In this document: positions 18,719 through 27,794 of the stretch, in pieces
Layout: every line of letters starts with the position of its first letter
Numbering within the stretch: the stretch's first letter is position 1
Assembly: GCF_002157685.2 (NCBI RefSeq)
Contig: NZ_AP026738.1
Span: forward strand, 1,426,001 to 1,490,000
Length of the DNA stretch: 64,000 bases
Reading direction: 5' to 3'
Source of the DNA: Comamonas thiooxydans
GTDB lineage: Bacteria > Pseudomonadota > Gammaproteobacteria > Burkholderiales > Burkholderiaceae_C
Program-made: the position numbers and the translations under genes
Notes under the pieces: model-generated
What the model saw: the letters and a program-made list of their open reading frames with translations, nothing else
The model's database searches: none
Told to the model about the DNA's origin: nothing

Positions 18719-18794
18719 GCGGGAATAGCTCAGTTGGTAGAGCGATACCTTGCCAAGGTATAGGTCGACGGTTCGAACCCGTTTTCCCGCTCCA
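18719..18794 (+). tRNA. tRNA-Gly (anticodon GCC), copy 4
   Basis: Identical in sequence to copy 1 and 133 bp from copy 3. It is followed by tRNA-Cys after 15 bp instead of by another repeat spacer. Confidence 0.97.
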
Positions 18795-18809
18795 GGTTTT
18801 TGTGATAGC

Positions 18810-18883
18810 GGCGCGATAGCAAAGCGGTTATGCCCCGGATTGCAAATCCGGTTAGACCAGTTCGACTCTGGTTCGCGCCTCCA
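18810..18883 (+). tRNA. tRNA-Cys (anticodon GCA)
   Basis: A 74-nt tRNA with encoded CCA. Acceptor GGCGCGA pairs with TCGCGCC. The anticodon stem-loop CCGGA-TTGCAAA-TCCGG gives anticodon GCA at 18842-18844. Confidence 0.96.
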
Positions 18884-18899
18884 AACTTGTGGCATAAGG

Positions 18900-18934
18900 C
18901 CCTGCAGATGAAAGTCTGCAGGGCTTTTTGCTTT
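18900..18934 (+). terminator. Terminator of the tRNA-Gly/tRNA-Cys operon
   Basis: Stem CCCTGCAGA (18900-18908) with TCTGCAGGG (18915-18923) followed by CTTTTTGCTTT. It closes the five-tRNA transcription unit. Confidence 0.9.
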
Positions 18935-19048
18935 GTGCGCTTGATGCCGAATCTGCGTCATCCGATTCAACTGCGGCCGTGCATTTCGGTATGAAAAAGC
19001 CCAGGGCATGCCTGGGCAACTGGGAGAAGGCTGGAGCGCCGCCTGCTT

Positions 19049-21370
19049 TCAGGCGGATTCGGCTACTTTGACAGACCGGCGCAATGTTCTGGCAGCTTCC
19101 ACCATGTGCTGAAGTGCAGGAATCACTTCGGCCCACTGACGTGTCTTGAGGCCGCAGTCGGGGTTGACCCAGAGGCGTTCGGCGGGAATGCGTTCTGCTG
19201 CTTTCTGCATGAGCTGCACGATGCCTGCCTTGGTGGGAATATTGGGAGAGTGGATGTCATAGACGCCCGGGCCGATCTCATTGGGGTAATCGAAGTGCTC
19301 GAAGGCCTCAAGCAACTCCATGTCCGAGCGCGAAGTCTCTATGGTGATCACATCGGCGTCCATGGCTGCAATGGACGCAATGATGTCGTTGAACTCCGAA
19401 TAGCACATGTGGGTGTGAATCTGGGTTTCATCGGCAACGCCATTGGCGCTGATGCGGAAGGACTCCACGGCCCAGTGCAGATATTCCTTCCATTGTGATT
19501 TGCGCAATGGCAAGCCCTCGCGCAATGCAGCCTCGTCGATCTGGATCACGCGCACGCCGGCTCTTTCCAGATCCAGTACTTCCGCGCGAATCGCCAGAGC
19601 CAGCTGATAGCAGGATGTGGCGCGCGGCTGGTCATCGCGCACGAATGACCAGTTCAGGATGGTGACCGGGCCCGTCAGCATTCCTTTCACGGGTTTGCGG
19701 GTCAAGGACTGGGCGTACTGGATCCATTCTGTCGTCATGGCCTTGGGGCGGCTGATGTCGCCGAACAGAATGGGCGGCTTGACGCAGCGCGAGCCATAGG
19801 ACTGCACCCAGCCGAACTGGCTGAAGGCATAGCCGTCGAGCTGCTCGCCGAAATATTCGACCATGTCGTTGCGCTCGGCCTCGCCATGCACCAGCACGTC
19901 CAGCCCCAGAGCCTCCTGCTCTTGCACGCAGCGTTCAATCTCGGCACGCATGGCGCCTTGGTAGCGGGCGAAATCCAGGTGGCCGGCCTTGAATTCGCTG
20001 CGCGCCTGGCGTATCTCTGCCGTCTGGGGAAAAGAGCCGATGGTGGTGGTCGGAAAGGCTGGCAGCTTCAGCAGCCGGGATTGCTTGGGGGCGCGTGCTT
20101 CGTAGCTGCTCTGGCGCTGACCCAGCCTGGCGCTGATCTGCTTGACCGCAGCCTGCACCGCAGGATTGTGGACGCGATGCGATCTGCGGCGCGCGGCCAG
20201 AGCGGCAGCGTTGTCGGCCAGTTCGGCTGCGACAGCATCTCGGCCATCGCACAAAGCCTTGCCCAGCACGCGCAGCTCATCCAGTTTCTGCAGAGCATAG
20301 GCCAGCCAGGATTTGATGTCGGCATCCAGCCTTTGTTCGCTGTTCAGATCCACGGGTACATGCAGCAAGGAGCAGGATGGCGCAATCCAGAGGCGGTCGC
20401 CCAGGCGCTCTGCCAGCGGCTCCACCCAGTCCAGCACGGCAGCCAGATCGGTTTTCCATATATTGCGGCCGTTGATCACGCCGAGCGACAGCACCTTGTG
20501 CGCGGGCAGCAGCCCCAGCAGCTGTTGCACATCGTCCTGGCCGTTGATGGCATCGATGTGCAGGCCGGCTACAGGCAGGTTTGCTGCCAGATATTTGTTC
20601 TCGGCCAACTGGCCGAAATACGTGGCCAGCAGCAGCTTGATCTTGCTGCTTTTGAGGTGGTGGTATGCGGTGTTGAACGCATGTTGCCAGTCGGCATCGA
20701 GTTCGGTGATCAGGATGGGCTCGTCCATCTGCACCCATTCCACGCCCTGGGTCGCCAGCACATCCAGTAGTTGTGCATAGACGGGTAGCAGGCGTTGCAG
20801 CAGCTCCAGCTTGCCGGTGCCGTCCTTGGCCTTGCCCAGCGCCAGATAGGTGACGGGGCCTATGAGGACCGGTTTGGCCTGTATGCCTTGTGTCCTGGCT
20901 TCGGCCAGTTGTTCCAGCAGGCGCGACGCATCGAGCTTGAATTCGGTGGCTGAGCTGAACTCGGGCACGATGTAGTGGTAGTTGGTGTCAAACCACTTGG
21001 TCATCTCGCCCGCGGCGACGCCAGCACAGCAGTGGGTGTGGCCGGTACTGCGGGATTCGGTCGTGACCGCCGAACGGCCACGGGCTACGCGAAAGTAGTT
21101 GTCCAGCGCATCGCCTTCGAAGCCTTGCACCCGTTCGGGCAGATTGCCCAGTGTAAAGCTCATGTCCAGTACCTGGTCGTAGAACGCGAAGTCACCCACG
21201 GGAACCCAGCCCAGCTCTTGCTGAGCGGCCCAGTGGCGTTGGCGCAGCTCGGCGCCCAGCGCCTTGAGCACATCGCGCGAGGTTTCGCCTCTCCAGTAGG
21301 ACTCCAGTGCGAACTTCAGTTCGCGCTTTGCACCGATGCGAGGAAAGCCCAGGTTGTGAATAGTCGTCAT
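19049..21370 (-). CDS. metE: Cobalamin-independent methionine synthase
   Basis: A 773-residue enzyme that methylates homocysteine with 5-methyltetrahydropteroyl-triglutamate. It begins [26 protein letters not shown]. The zinc ligands are visible as the His and Cys of THMCYSEF and the Cys of [13 protein letters not shown] near the C-terminus. The start ATG 21370 matches the conserved N-terminus; the longer open frame upstream runs through the regulatory region. It is divergent from metR, its usual activator. Confidence 0.97.
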   Translation of the reverse strand: MTTIHNLGFPRIGAKRELKFALESYWRGETSRDVLKALGAELRQRHWAAQQELGWVPVGDFAFYDQVLDMSFTLGNLPERVQGFEGDALDNYFRVARGRSAVTTESRSTGHTHCCAGVAAGEMTKWFDTNYHYIVPEFSSATEFKLDASRLLEQLAEARTQGIQAKPVLIGPVTYLALGKAKDGTGKLELLQRLLPVYAQLLDVLATQGVEWVQMDEPILITELDADWQHAFNTAYHHLKSSKIKLLLATYFGQLAENKYLAANLPVAGLHIDAINGQDDVQQLLGLLPAHKVLSLGVINGRNIWKTDLAAVLDWVEPLAERLGDRLWIAPSCSLLHVPVDLNSEQRLDADIKSWLAYALQKLDELRVLGKALCDGRDAVAAELADNAAALAARRRSHRVHNPAVQAAVKQISARLGQRQSSYEARAPKQSRLLKLPAFPTTTIGSFPQTAEIRQARSEFKAGHLDFARYQGAMRAEIERCVQEQEALGLDVLVHGEAERNDMVEYFGEQLDGYAFSQFGWVQSYGSRCVKPPILFGDISRPKAMTTEWIQYAQSLTRKPVKGMLTGPVTILNWSFVRDDQPRATSCYQLALAIRAEVLDLERAGVRVIQIDEAALREGLPLRKSQWKEYLHWAVESFRISANGVADETQIHTHMCYSEFNDIIASIAAMDADVITIETSRSDMELLEAFEHFDYPNEIGPGVYDIHSPNIPTKAGIVQLMQKAAERIPAERLWVNPDCGLKTRQWAEVIPALQHMVEAARTLRRSVKVAESA

Positions 21371-21482
21371 GCAGAAATCCAATCTAGTGATCTTTGGCCC
21401 ATTGCCAGAGTGGCTAGGACCAGCGGACTGGATGTTCTTGGAATCGATGCATGAAGTAAAATGGTTGTTTCTCATGTATCCA

Positions 21483-21495
21483 TGAATTGTGTTCA
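21483..21495. promoter_or_regulatory. MetR box (TGAA-N5-TTCA) between metE and metR
   Basis: The sequence TGAATTGTGTTCA matches the TGAA-N5-TTCA consensus known for MetR. It lies just before the metR start codon (21499) and 112 bp upstream of metE, suited to autorepression and activation of metE. Confidence 0.65.
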
Positions 21496-21498
21496 CAG

Positions 21499-22422
21499 AT
21501 GATTGAGCGTATCCATCTCGCCATCGTGCAAGAGGTTGAAAAACAAGGCTCTTTGACTGCGGCAGCCGATGTGCTGTGCGTCACCCAGTCCGCCCTGAGC
21601 CACAGCATGAGAAAGCTGGAAGCCCAGCTCGGCACCGATGTCTGGTTGCGTGAAGGGCGCAGCCTGCGCTTGACGCAGGCGGGTCAATACCTGCTGGCGG
21701 TGGCCAATCGCGTGCTTCCTCAGCTGGATCTGGCCGAGTCGCGTTTGCAGCAATTTGCCCTGGGAGAGCGCGGCAGCTTGCGCATCGGCATGGAATGCCA
21801 TCCTTGCTATCAGTGGCTGCTGAAAATCGTCTCACCCTATCTGGCCGCCTGGCCCGATGTGGATGTGGACGTGAAGCAGAAGTTTCAGTTTGGCGGCATC
21901 GGTGCGCTGTTCGGCTATGAGATCGACATGCTGGTCACGCCCGATCCGCTGTTCAAGCCGGGTCTGCACTTCGAGCCCGTTTTTGACTATGAGCAGGTGC
22001 TGGTCGTGGCGGCGGATCACGCCCTGGCCCAGGCCGGCCATGTCAAGCCCGATGATCTGTCTCGCGAGGTGCTGATCACCTACCCCGTGGCCGTGGACCG
22101 GCTTGACATCTACACCCAGTTCTTGCTGCCCAAAGGCATTGCCCCCAGGCGCCATAAAACCATAGAGACCACCGACATCATGATGCAGATGGTCGCCAGC
22201 GGCCGGGGTGTCGCGGCCCTGCCGCGCTGGCTGGCTCTGGAATATGCCGAAAAGATGGCAGTCGTACCCGTGAAGCTGGGCAGCAAGGGGATAGCAAAGC
22301 AAATCTACCTCGGTGCGCGCGAGTCAGAGTTGCATACCGACTATCTACAGGCCTTTATTGCGCTGGCACGAGCACCTGGCCTGGCTTTGCCGGCTGCGGC
22401 ACCCTCTCAGAAAGACTCTTGA
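21499..22422 (+). CDS. metR: LysR-type regulator of methionine synthesis
   Basis: A 307-residue LysR-family regulator. The N-terminal winged helix-turn-helix is [28 protein letters not shown], very close to MetR of enterobacteria, and the effector domain follows (about residues 90-295). MetR senses homocysteine and activates metE. I chose ATG 21499 (MIERIHLA) over an upstream TTG at 21487, because that TTG falls inside the MetR box. Divergent position from metE supports the name. Confidence 0.92.
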   Translation: MIERIHLAIVQEVEKQGSLTAAADVLCVTQSALSHSMRKLEAQLGTDVWLREGRSLRLTQAGQYLLAVANRVLPQLDLAESRLQQFALGERGSLRIGMECHPCYQWLLKIVSPYLAAWPDVDVDVKQKFQFGGIGALFGYEIDMLVTPDPLFKPGLHFEPVFDYEQVLVVAADHALAQAGHVKPDDLSREVLITYPVAVDRLDIYTQFLLPKGIAPRRHKTIETTDIMMQMVASGRGVAALPRWLALEYAEKMAVVPVKLGSKGIAKQIYLGARESELHTDYLQAFIALARAPGLALPAAAPSQKDS

Positions 22423-22466
22423 AAAGATAGCTGCAATCGATTGCTGGATAAGCAATGGTGGCTGAT

Positions 22467-23684
22467 TCATAGGTTGATGGCTGTCATTCCCGGTGCCGAC
22501 GCCCGGTCGGCTTGCCGTCCGGCTTGCACGCCCCACAGCCACATGGCGCCGCCCGCCAGCAGTGTCAGCACAAACGATTGCTGTGCGCCCCAGTGGTCGA
22601 TCAGCCAGCCGGCAGCGGCTGCACCCAGGGCCACGCCGCTGGCGAGGCCGGTCAGCAGCCAGGTCATGCCCTCGGTCAGGCGGTTGGCTTGTACTTGCTG
22701 CTCCACCAGGCTCATGGCTACTGTAATCGTCGGGCCAAAGGTAATGCCTGCCAGCAGCACGGCCAGCGTCAGCGCGGTCAGATTGCTGGCCAGGAGCAAG
22801 GGCAGGGCGGAGATGGCGACCGATGCTCCAACCCAGACGATCTGGCGGCTGAGCGGCATCTGCAGGCGCAGCGTGCCAAACAGCAAGCCCATGGCGCAGG
22901 AGCCCAGTGCATAGAAGGACAGCACCACACTGGCCATGCCAGGCTGGCCCTGGGCCGTGGCGAAGGCCACGCTGGCCACGTCGATCACGCCCACGATGAC
23001 GCCTTGCGCCAGCATGAATAGTGCCAGCGTGCGCACCACAGGCTGGCGCAGCATCGACGACGACCTGTCTTTTTCCGAGCCTGTGTGCTGGCTGACAGGT
23101 GGTTCGGTACGGCGTTGCACCACAAACAGGCCTACGCCGATGATGAGGAACAGCGCCGCAGCCAGCGGGCCGGCCTCGGGGAACAGCAGCATGCTGAGGC
23201 CCACCGACAGCGGCGGGCCGACGATAAAGGCCAGATCGTCGAGCACGCCTTCCAGCGCAAACGCGGTCTGCAACTGAGGCGTGCCGCTGTAGATTGCCGT
23301 CCAGCGGGCGCGGACCATGGCCGGCATGCTGGGCAGGCTGCCCACGGCAGCGGCCAGCACCAGCAGCAGCCAGTCCGGCCCTTGCCAGTGGGCACAGGCC
23401 AGCAGGGCCAGCATCGACAGCGCACTGCTGGCGGCTGCAAACGGCAGCACCCTGAACTGGCCGTAACGGTCAACCAGCGCCGAGATGCGCGGTGCCAGAA
23501 CGGCAATCGACAGCGCGAAACAGGCCGACACCATGCCTGCCAGCGTGTAGGCGCTGCGCTGCTGCGACAGCATGGTGATCAAGCCAATCCCCGTCATCGA
23601 CAGCGGCAGTCGCGCCAGCAGCCCGGCCAGCACAAAGCCCGTGCTGCCCGGCGCCGTGAACAGCTTGCGGTAAGCATTCAACAT
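22467..23684 (-). CDS. MFS transporter, probable drug or metabolite exporter
   Basis: A 405-residue major facilitator protein with twelve hydrophobic segments, starting MLNAYRKLFTAPGSTGFVLAGLLARLPLSM. A charged central loop (RRTEPPVSQHTGSEKDRSSS) separates the two six-helix halves. The type is close to exporters that are paired with TetR repressors. The TetR gene is divergent and the shared region carries palindromes on both flanks, so the exporter is very likely induced by a ligand of that repressor. The substrate is not evident. Confidence 0.85.
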   Translation of the reverse strand: MLNAYRKLFTAPGSTGFVLAGLLARLPLSMTGIGLITMLSQQRSAYTLAGMVSACFALSIAVLAPRISALVDRYGQFRVLPFAAASSALSMLALLACAHWQGPDWLLLVLAAAVGSLPSMPAMVRARWTAIYSGTPQLQTAFALEGVLDDLAFIVGPPLSVGLSMLLFPEAGPLAAALFLIIGVGLFVVQRRTEPPVSQHTGSEKDRSSSMLRQPVVRTLALFMLAQGVIVGVIDVASVAFATAQGQPGMASVVLSFYALGSCAMGLLFGTLRLQMPLSRQIVWVGASVAISALPLLLASNLTALTLAVLLAGITFGPTITVAMSLVEQQVQANRLTEGMTWLLTGLASGVALGAAAAGWLIDHWGAQQSFVLTLLAGGAMWLWGVQAGRQADRASAPGMTAINL

Positions 23685-23708
23685 GGAAACCCTTGCATAG
23701 ATTCATTT

Positions 23709-23725
23709 GCATACATTGTGTATGC
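23709..23725. promoter_or_regulatory. TetR operator 1
   Basis: Perfect inverted repeat GCATAC-ATTGT-GTATGC, 25 bp upstream of the MFS start codon. Same half-site and 5-bp spacing as operators 2 and 3. Confidence 0.7.
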
Positions 23726-23755
23726 GAGTGACATTCTAGGAGCTTGGGATGTAGC

Positions 23756-23774
23756 GCGTATGATTGGCATACGC
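23756..23774. promoter_or_regulatory. TetR operator 2
   Basis: Perfect inverted repeat GCGTATG-ATTGG-CATACGC between the divergent genes. It overlaps operator 3 by eight bases. Confidence 0.7.
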
Positions 23775-23783
23775 TTTGTATGT
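23767..23783. promoter_or_regulatory. TetR operator 3
   Basis: Inverted repeat GCATAC-GCTTT-GTATGT with one mismatch at the outer base, 22 bp before the TetR start codon. Confidence 0.65.
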
Positions 23784-23804
23784 GAATATTGCCGGGAGTT
23801 CGCA

Positions 23805-24401
23805 GTGACCCAAGTCCGCCAGAGTCGTGCCAGCATGATCGAAGCCACGCGGGCCAAGCTGATCAGCGCGGCGCGCAGCGCTTTCGCCCAGCATGGCTAC
23901 GCCCAGGCAGCCATGGACGAGCTGACCGCGCAGGCGGGTCTGACGCGCGGCGCGCTCTATCACCACTTTGGTGGCAAGCCCGGTCTGCTGGCTGCCGTGG
24001 TGGCGCAGATGGATGAAGAAATGGACCAACGGCTGGAGCTTGTGCTGCGAGGCCATGCCGATCCATGGGAAGGCTTTCTGGCCTATTGCCGGGCCTATCT
24101 GGCCATGGCGCAGGAGGCTGAGATTCGTCGCATCGTGCTGCAGGATGCGCGCTCCGTACTCACCGGTACCGACCAGGGGCAGCAGCACCAGCAATGCATT
24201 GCTTTTATCGCCGGTTTTTTGCAGCAACTCATCGACAAGGGCGTCATCGTGAATGCCAGTGCAGCGGCGCTGGCAAGGTTGCTCAACGGCTGCCTGATCG
24301 AAGCGGCGTTCTGGATTGCCGAGGAGGGTGCTCCACCCGAGCGCCTGAACGAGGCCTTGCAGGCGCTCGATTTGATGCTGCAAGGCTGGAAGGCGGCGTG
24401 A
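23805..24401 (+). CDS. TetR-family repressor
   Basis: A 198-residue regulator. The N-terminal HTH is FAQHGYAQAAMDELTAQAGLTRGALYHHFGGKPGLL (about residues 24-59). The rest is the variable ligand domain. The start is taken as GTG 23805 (TQVRQSRASM), because the ATG at 23760 lies inside an operator palindrome and would add residues not typical of the family. It is divergent from the MFS exporter, with three shared palindromes, so it probably represses both genes. Confidence 0.85.
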   Translation: MTQVRQSRASMIEATRAKLISAARSAFAQHGYAQAAMDELTAQAGLTRGALYHHFGGKPGLLAAVVAQMDEEMDQRLELVLRGHADPWEGFLAYCRAYLAMAQEAEIRRIVLQDARSVLTGTDQGQQHQQCIAFIAGFLQQLIDKGVIVNASAAALARLLNGCLIEAAFWIAEEGAPPERLNEALQALDLMLQGWKAA

Positions 24402-24613
24402 TCCATTGTCAGGGCCGTGCTGCAGCCATGCCTGCTGCTGCGTTGCCGACAGTAGCCGGAATGAGGATCGTTTGACTGCCTGGGTATTCTCGAGATGAGG
24501 ACATCAGCGATTTTGTGCAAGCGAACAATCCGGAATTTGCAAAGAGTCCGGGCTCGGAGGCTTTACCGGGAGCCGCGACCGGCCGCATTCGAGTTGTCCG
24601 AGGTCTTCAGCGC

Positions 24614-24635
24614 GCATCAGCGATCACGCTGATGC
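24614..24635. terminator. Hairpin at the 3' end of the DJ-1/PfpI gene
   Basis: Perfect 9-bp stem GCATCAGCG (24614-24622) with CGCTGATGC (24627-24635) and a 4-nt loop, seven bases after the DJ-1 stop codon. There is no T-tract. The surrounding 24402-24641 stretch contains no other gene or signal I can support. Confidence 0.45.
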
Positions 24636-24641
24636 AGCAAG

Positions 24642-25244
24642 TCAGGCCGGCAGGTAAGGCGAGATATTGGCGATGGCCCGGGCCATATAGACATCTTTTT
24701 CACCCACCGGGGCCACGTAATGCAATGCACTCCTGGCGGCCTCTATCCCCTCGACACGGGCAATAAGCCATGCGGCAAGGTATTGCGCTGCCAGGCAGCC
24801 TCCAGCGGTAGCCACGTTGCCGTTCGCGAAGAAGGGCTGCTCCAGCACGCGTATGCCAGCTTCTTCAACCCAGGGCCTGGTTGTCAGGTCGGTACACGCC
24901 ATCACGCCATCCAGCAGGCCGAGCTTGGCCAGTATCAGCGTGCCGGAGCACTGTGCGGCAATCAGTTGCCGTGAAGGGTCCAGCCTGAGCCTTGACATGA
25001 GGTCGGCATTGCGCGCGACCTCACGCGTTTGCACTCCGCTGCCCACGATGACCGCATCTGCAGCACCTGCATCCTCCAGAGTGGCTTGGGCTTCGATGAC
25101 CACTCCGTTCATTGACTTGACGCGTGCGCTCGGGCAGGCAATCGACACTCGCCAACCGGGTCGTTTGATGCGGTTGAGTATGCCTAGGGAAATGAGTGAA
25201 TCAAGCTCGTTGAAGCCTTCGAAAGTCAGGATTGCGATATGCAT
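24642..25244 (-). CDS. DJ-1/PfpI-family protein
   Basis: A 200-residue glutamine-amidotransferase-like protein. The nucleophile-elbow cysteine lies in IAAQCSGTLILAKLGLLDG near residue 99, and the fold's N-terminal strand is MHIAILTFEGFNELDSL. Members act as isonitrile hydratases, glyoxalases, chaperones or AraC-like sensors; this one has no DNA-binding tail, so the exact activity is open. It is divergent from the GntR/aminotransferase regulator, whose start is 90 bp away, which suggests that regulator controls it. Confidence 0.8.
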   Translation of the reverse strand: MHIAILTFEGFNELDSLISLGILNRIKRPGWRVSIACPSARVKSMNGVVIEAQATLEDAGAADAVIVGSGVQTREVARNADLMSRLRLDPSRQLIAAQCSGTLILAKLGLLDGVMACTDLTTRPWVEEAGIRVLEQPFFANGNVATAGGCLAAQYLAAWLIARVEGIEAARSALHYVAPVGEKDVYMARAIANISPYLPA

Positions 25245-25334
25245 TGGGATGTTCCGGATGTGAACTTGTATCGATGGTCATGCTAGAGGTGGAATTCAAT
25301 ACACTCAAATAATTGTCATGGATACAGGTTCTAT

Positions 25335-26672
25335 ATGCCGATTGCCCGATACAAGCAGCTGGTGGACCAACTAGCCTCGGAAATTCGCGAAGGCCGGCTG
25401 GCACCGGGCACACGCCTGCCCACCCACCGGCAACTGGCATCCCGGGAAGGACTGGCCCTGGTCACGGCGACTCGTGTCTATGCCGAACTGCAGGCCATGG
25501 GCCTGGTCAGCGGCGAGACGGGGCGAGGAACTTTTGTGCGCGAAACAGCGCTGCCACGTGGCCTTGGTATCGACCAGCATGCCACTGCGATAGGCATGCT
25601 GGACCTGAACTTCAACGCTCCGGCTCTTCCTGGTCAAGCCGAGTTGTTGCGCTCCGCTTTGCGTCAACTTGCCGCCAGTGGAGATTTGGAGGCGCTGCTG
25701 CGTTATCAGCCGCACGGCGGCCGGGCCCATGAGCGAGCGGCTATCGCCCTATACCTTGAAAACCGTAGGCTGACGGTTCCTGCCGAACAGGTGCTTATCG
25801 TGGATGGAGCGCAGCATGGCCTCGCAAGCACGGCCATGGCATTGCTGCAACCTGGCGATGTAGTGGCGGTTGACGCTTTGAGTTACCCGGGCTTCAAAGT
25901 GTTGGCGCAACAGCTGAGGCTTGAACTGATTGCCATTCCGGCAGCTGGTTCGGGGCCGGATCTCGACGCGCTGGAGTTGCTGTGCCAACGCCGCAAGGTG
26001 CGCGCGGTCTATGCAATGCCGACTCTCCATAACCCGCTTGGATGGGTGATGAGCATCAACCGACGTCATGCATTTGCAGCGTTGATCCGTCGCCATGGTC
26101 TGTTGCTGATCGAAGATGCCGCGTATGCTTTTCTTGCGCAGGATGCACCACCGCCCCTGGCCGCGCTGCTGCCTGAGTCCACGGTATATGTCTCAGGCTT
26201 TTCCAAGAGTGTCGCCACGGGTTTGCGGGTGGGCTTCGTGGCTGCACCGGCAGCCTGGATATCTCGGATAGAACGAGCTATACGCGCAACGACCTGGAAC
26301 ACCCCCGGAGTCATGACCGCCATGGTTGTGAGTTGGTTGAGAGACGGGACTGTTGCTAGGCTGGAAGCTCAGAAGCGAGAGGATGCCCAGATGCGTCAGA
26401 AACAGGTGACGCAGGTCTTCAAGGGGCTGCCCTGTATGCGCCACCCCAGTTCGTATTTTGTCTGGCTCCCCATGCCTGAAGATCTGAGAGCCGATCAGGT
26501 CGCGATGGCACTGCAGACTGCAGGAATTTCCGTGTCAACGGCCGAACCCTTTGCCACTGGCGTGCAAGTGCCGCAAGCACTGCGGCTGGCCTTGGGGTCG
26601 GTGCCGCTCGAAAAACTGCGGCATGCCTTGATGCAGGTCAGGCTGGCGCTGGATGGAGCCGCGCTGCAATAG
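25335..26672 (+). CDS. MocR-type regulator (GntR HTH fused to aminotransferase fold)
   Basis: A 445-residue fusion. Residues about 5-70 form a GntR winged helix (LVDQLASEIREGRLAPGTRLPTHRQLASREGLALVTATRVYAEL). Residues about 95-440 have a PLP-dependent aminotransferase fold. The Schiff-base lysine is in STVYVSGFSKSVATGLRVG, and the cofactor Asp region is LLLIEDAAYAF. Such proteins use PLP or an amino compound as effector. It is divergent from the DJ-1/PfpI gene, the likely target. Confidence 0.9.
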   Translation: MPIARYKQLVDQLASEIREGRLAPGTRLPTHRQLASREGLALVTATRVYAELQAMGLVSGETGRGTFVRETALPRGLGIDQHATAIGMLDLNFNAPALPGQAELLRSALRQLAASGDLEALLRYQPHGGRAHERAAIALYLENRRLTVPAEQVLIVDGAQHGLASTAMALLQPGDVVAVDALSYPGFKVLAQQLRLELIAIPAAGSGPDLDALELLCQRRKVRAVYAMPTLHNPLGWVMSINRRHAFAALIRRHGLLLIEDAAYAFLAQDAPPPLAALLPESTVYVSGFSKSVATGLRVGFVAAPAAWISRIERAIRATTWNTPGVMTAMVVSWLRDGTVARLEAQKREDAQMRQKQVTQVFKGLPCMRHPSSYFVWLPMPEDLRADQVAMALQTAGISVSTAEPFATGVQVPQALRLALGSVPLEKLRHALMQVRLALDGAALQ

Positions 26673-26805
26673 ACGACAGCGCCCAGAGCTCCCTGCGCAA
26701 CCGGTTCGGGGCTGCCGGCCATGGTCACACCGCCCTGAAAACATGGCATGCGACGCCTGATGTATCAACGTTGCACGCGATTCAGGCGCGGGTCCGGAAA
26801 CCGGA

Positions 26806-27666
26806 TTACTGGTACTTTTGCTCCAGCCCATCCCAGAAGTCCTTGTTCACCAGCCGCTGGCGCTCAAGGAAGGGTGCGACGATGGCGGGGTCTTCATCGA
26901 CCTTGTGATCGTCGCGCAGCAGCGTCAGGCACTTTTGCATGCCGGCTACGGCCCCTTGCAGTGCGGCATTGGCGTAGAGAACAAAGCCATAGCCCAACTC
27001 GCCCAGTTCGTCGGCGTTGAAGATGGGGGTCTTGCCGCCGATGACCATATTCATGAGCTGGGGAGCTTGCAGACGCAGCGGCAGGGCGCGCACTTCTTCG
27101 GCCTGGGTGACGGCTTCGACAAACAGGATGTCGGCGCCGGCTTCTTGAAACTGCTGAGCGCGCTCGATGGCGGCCTCGAAGCCGTGGACGGCGGCCGCGT
27201 CGGTACGGGCCATGATGAGAGTGCCGCTGTCGCGGCGCGCATCGACGGCGGCCTTGATCTTGCCCAGCATTTCGCTGGTTTCGATCACGGCCTTGCCATT
27301 GAAGTGGCCGCAGCGCTTGGGGCTGACCTGGTCTTCGAGCTGAATGCAGTCGGCACCGGCACGCTCCAGCGTGCGCACGGCATGGTAGGTGTTGACGGCG
27401 TTGCCAAAGCCGGTGTCGGCATCAACCAGCAGCGGAACCTCCACGGCGTCGCGGATGCGGGCCGTATGGTCGGCGATATCGCTGAGACCCATGAAACCCT
27501 GGTCGGGCATGCCGAACCACATATTGGTCACGCCAGCACCGGTCACATAGATGGCTTCAAAGCCCAGATCGGCAATCAGCCGCGCCGACATGGCGTTGAA
27601 GGCTCCGGGAACGATGACGCCGCGGCGGGCATCGGCCAGGGCTTTGAGTTGTTGTTTGGGGTTCAT
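26806..27666 (-). CDS. Isocitrate lyase/PEP mutase-family lyase
   Basis: A 286-residue TIM-barrel enzyme. The metal-binding loop is PLLVDADTGFG (Asp residues near 84-86). The catalytic-loop motif is SPKRCGHFNGK near residue 117; K(K/R)CGH with cysteine marks true lyases (isocitrate, 2-methylisocitrate, dimethylmalate) rather than phosphonomutases or decarboxylases. The N-terminus differs from what I recall of canonical PrpB. It is the third gene behind the sigma-54 promoter, after two Bug receptors, so it may cleave the solute those receptors bring in. It might also stand in for the prpB not seen near prpC. Confidence 0.82.
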   Translation of the reverse strand: MNPKQQLKALADARRGVIVPGAFNAMSARLIADLGFEAIYVTGAGVTNMWFGMPDQGFMGLSDIADHTARIRDAVEVPLLVDADTGFGNAVNTYHAVRTLERAGADCIQLEDQVSPKRCGHFNGKAVIETSEMLGKIKAAVDARRDSGTLIMARTDAAAVHGFEAAIERAQQFQEAGADILFVEAVTQAEEVRALPLRLQAPQLMNMVIGGKTPIFNADELGELGYGFVLYANAALQGAVAGMQKCLTLLRDDHKVDEDPAIVAPFLERQRLVNKDFWDGLEQKYQ

Positions 27667-27794
27667 GAGATTTCTTGATAAAAAAGACTCTGATGCTTAT
27701 CTGCCCTGCGCGGCCGGCCGTCAGCCTTGACGAGGCAGGGCGCTGCCTGGCAGCAGCCGCCTCGCGCCCAGGGCTGCGAAGCGGCTCAGGGGGA

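Larger units (their letters stand above)
18320..18794 (+). repeat. Tandem 133-bp repeat array of tRNA-Gly units
   Basis: Each unit is a 76-bp tRNA-Gly plus a 57-bp spacer. The three spacers are nearly identical, each holding a small hairpin (CCTGTAGCAATACAGG or a close variant) followed by CGCATCAGAAAGCGAA and CTTTTTGAAT. They differ at only a few bases. The array reads as a recent tandem amplification or one held uniform by recombination. Confidence 0.9.

Noticed and set aside
23085..23804. Long N-terminal extension of the TetR frame
   Set aside because: It overlaps the MFS gene on the other strand, is low complexity and precedes a typical TetR start.
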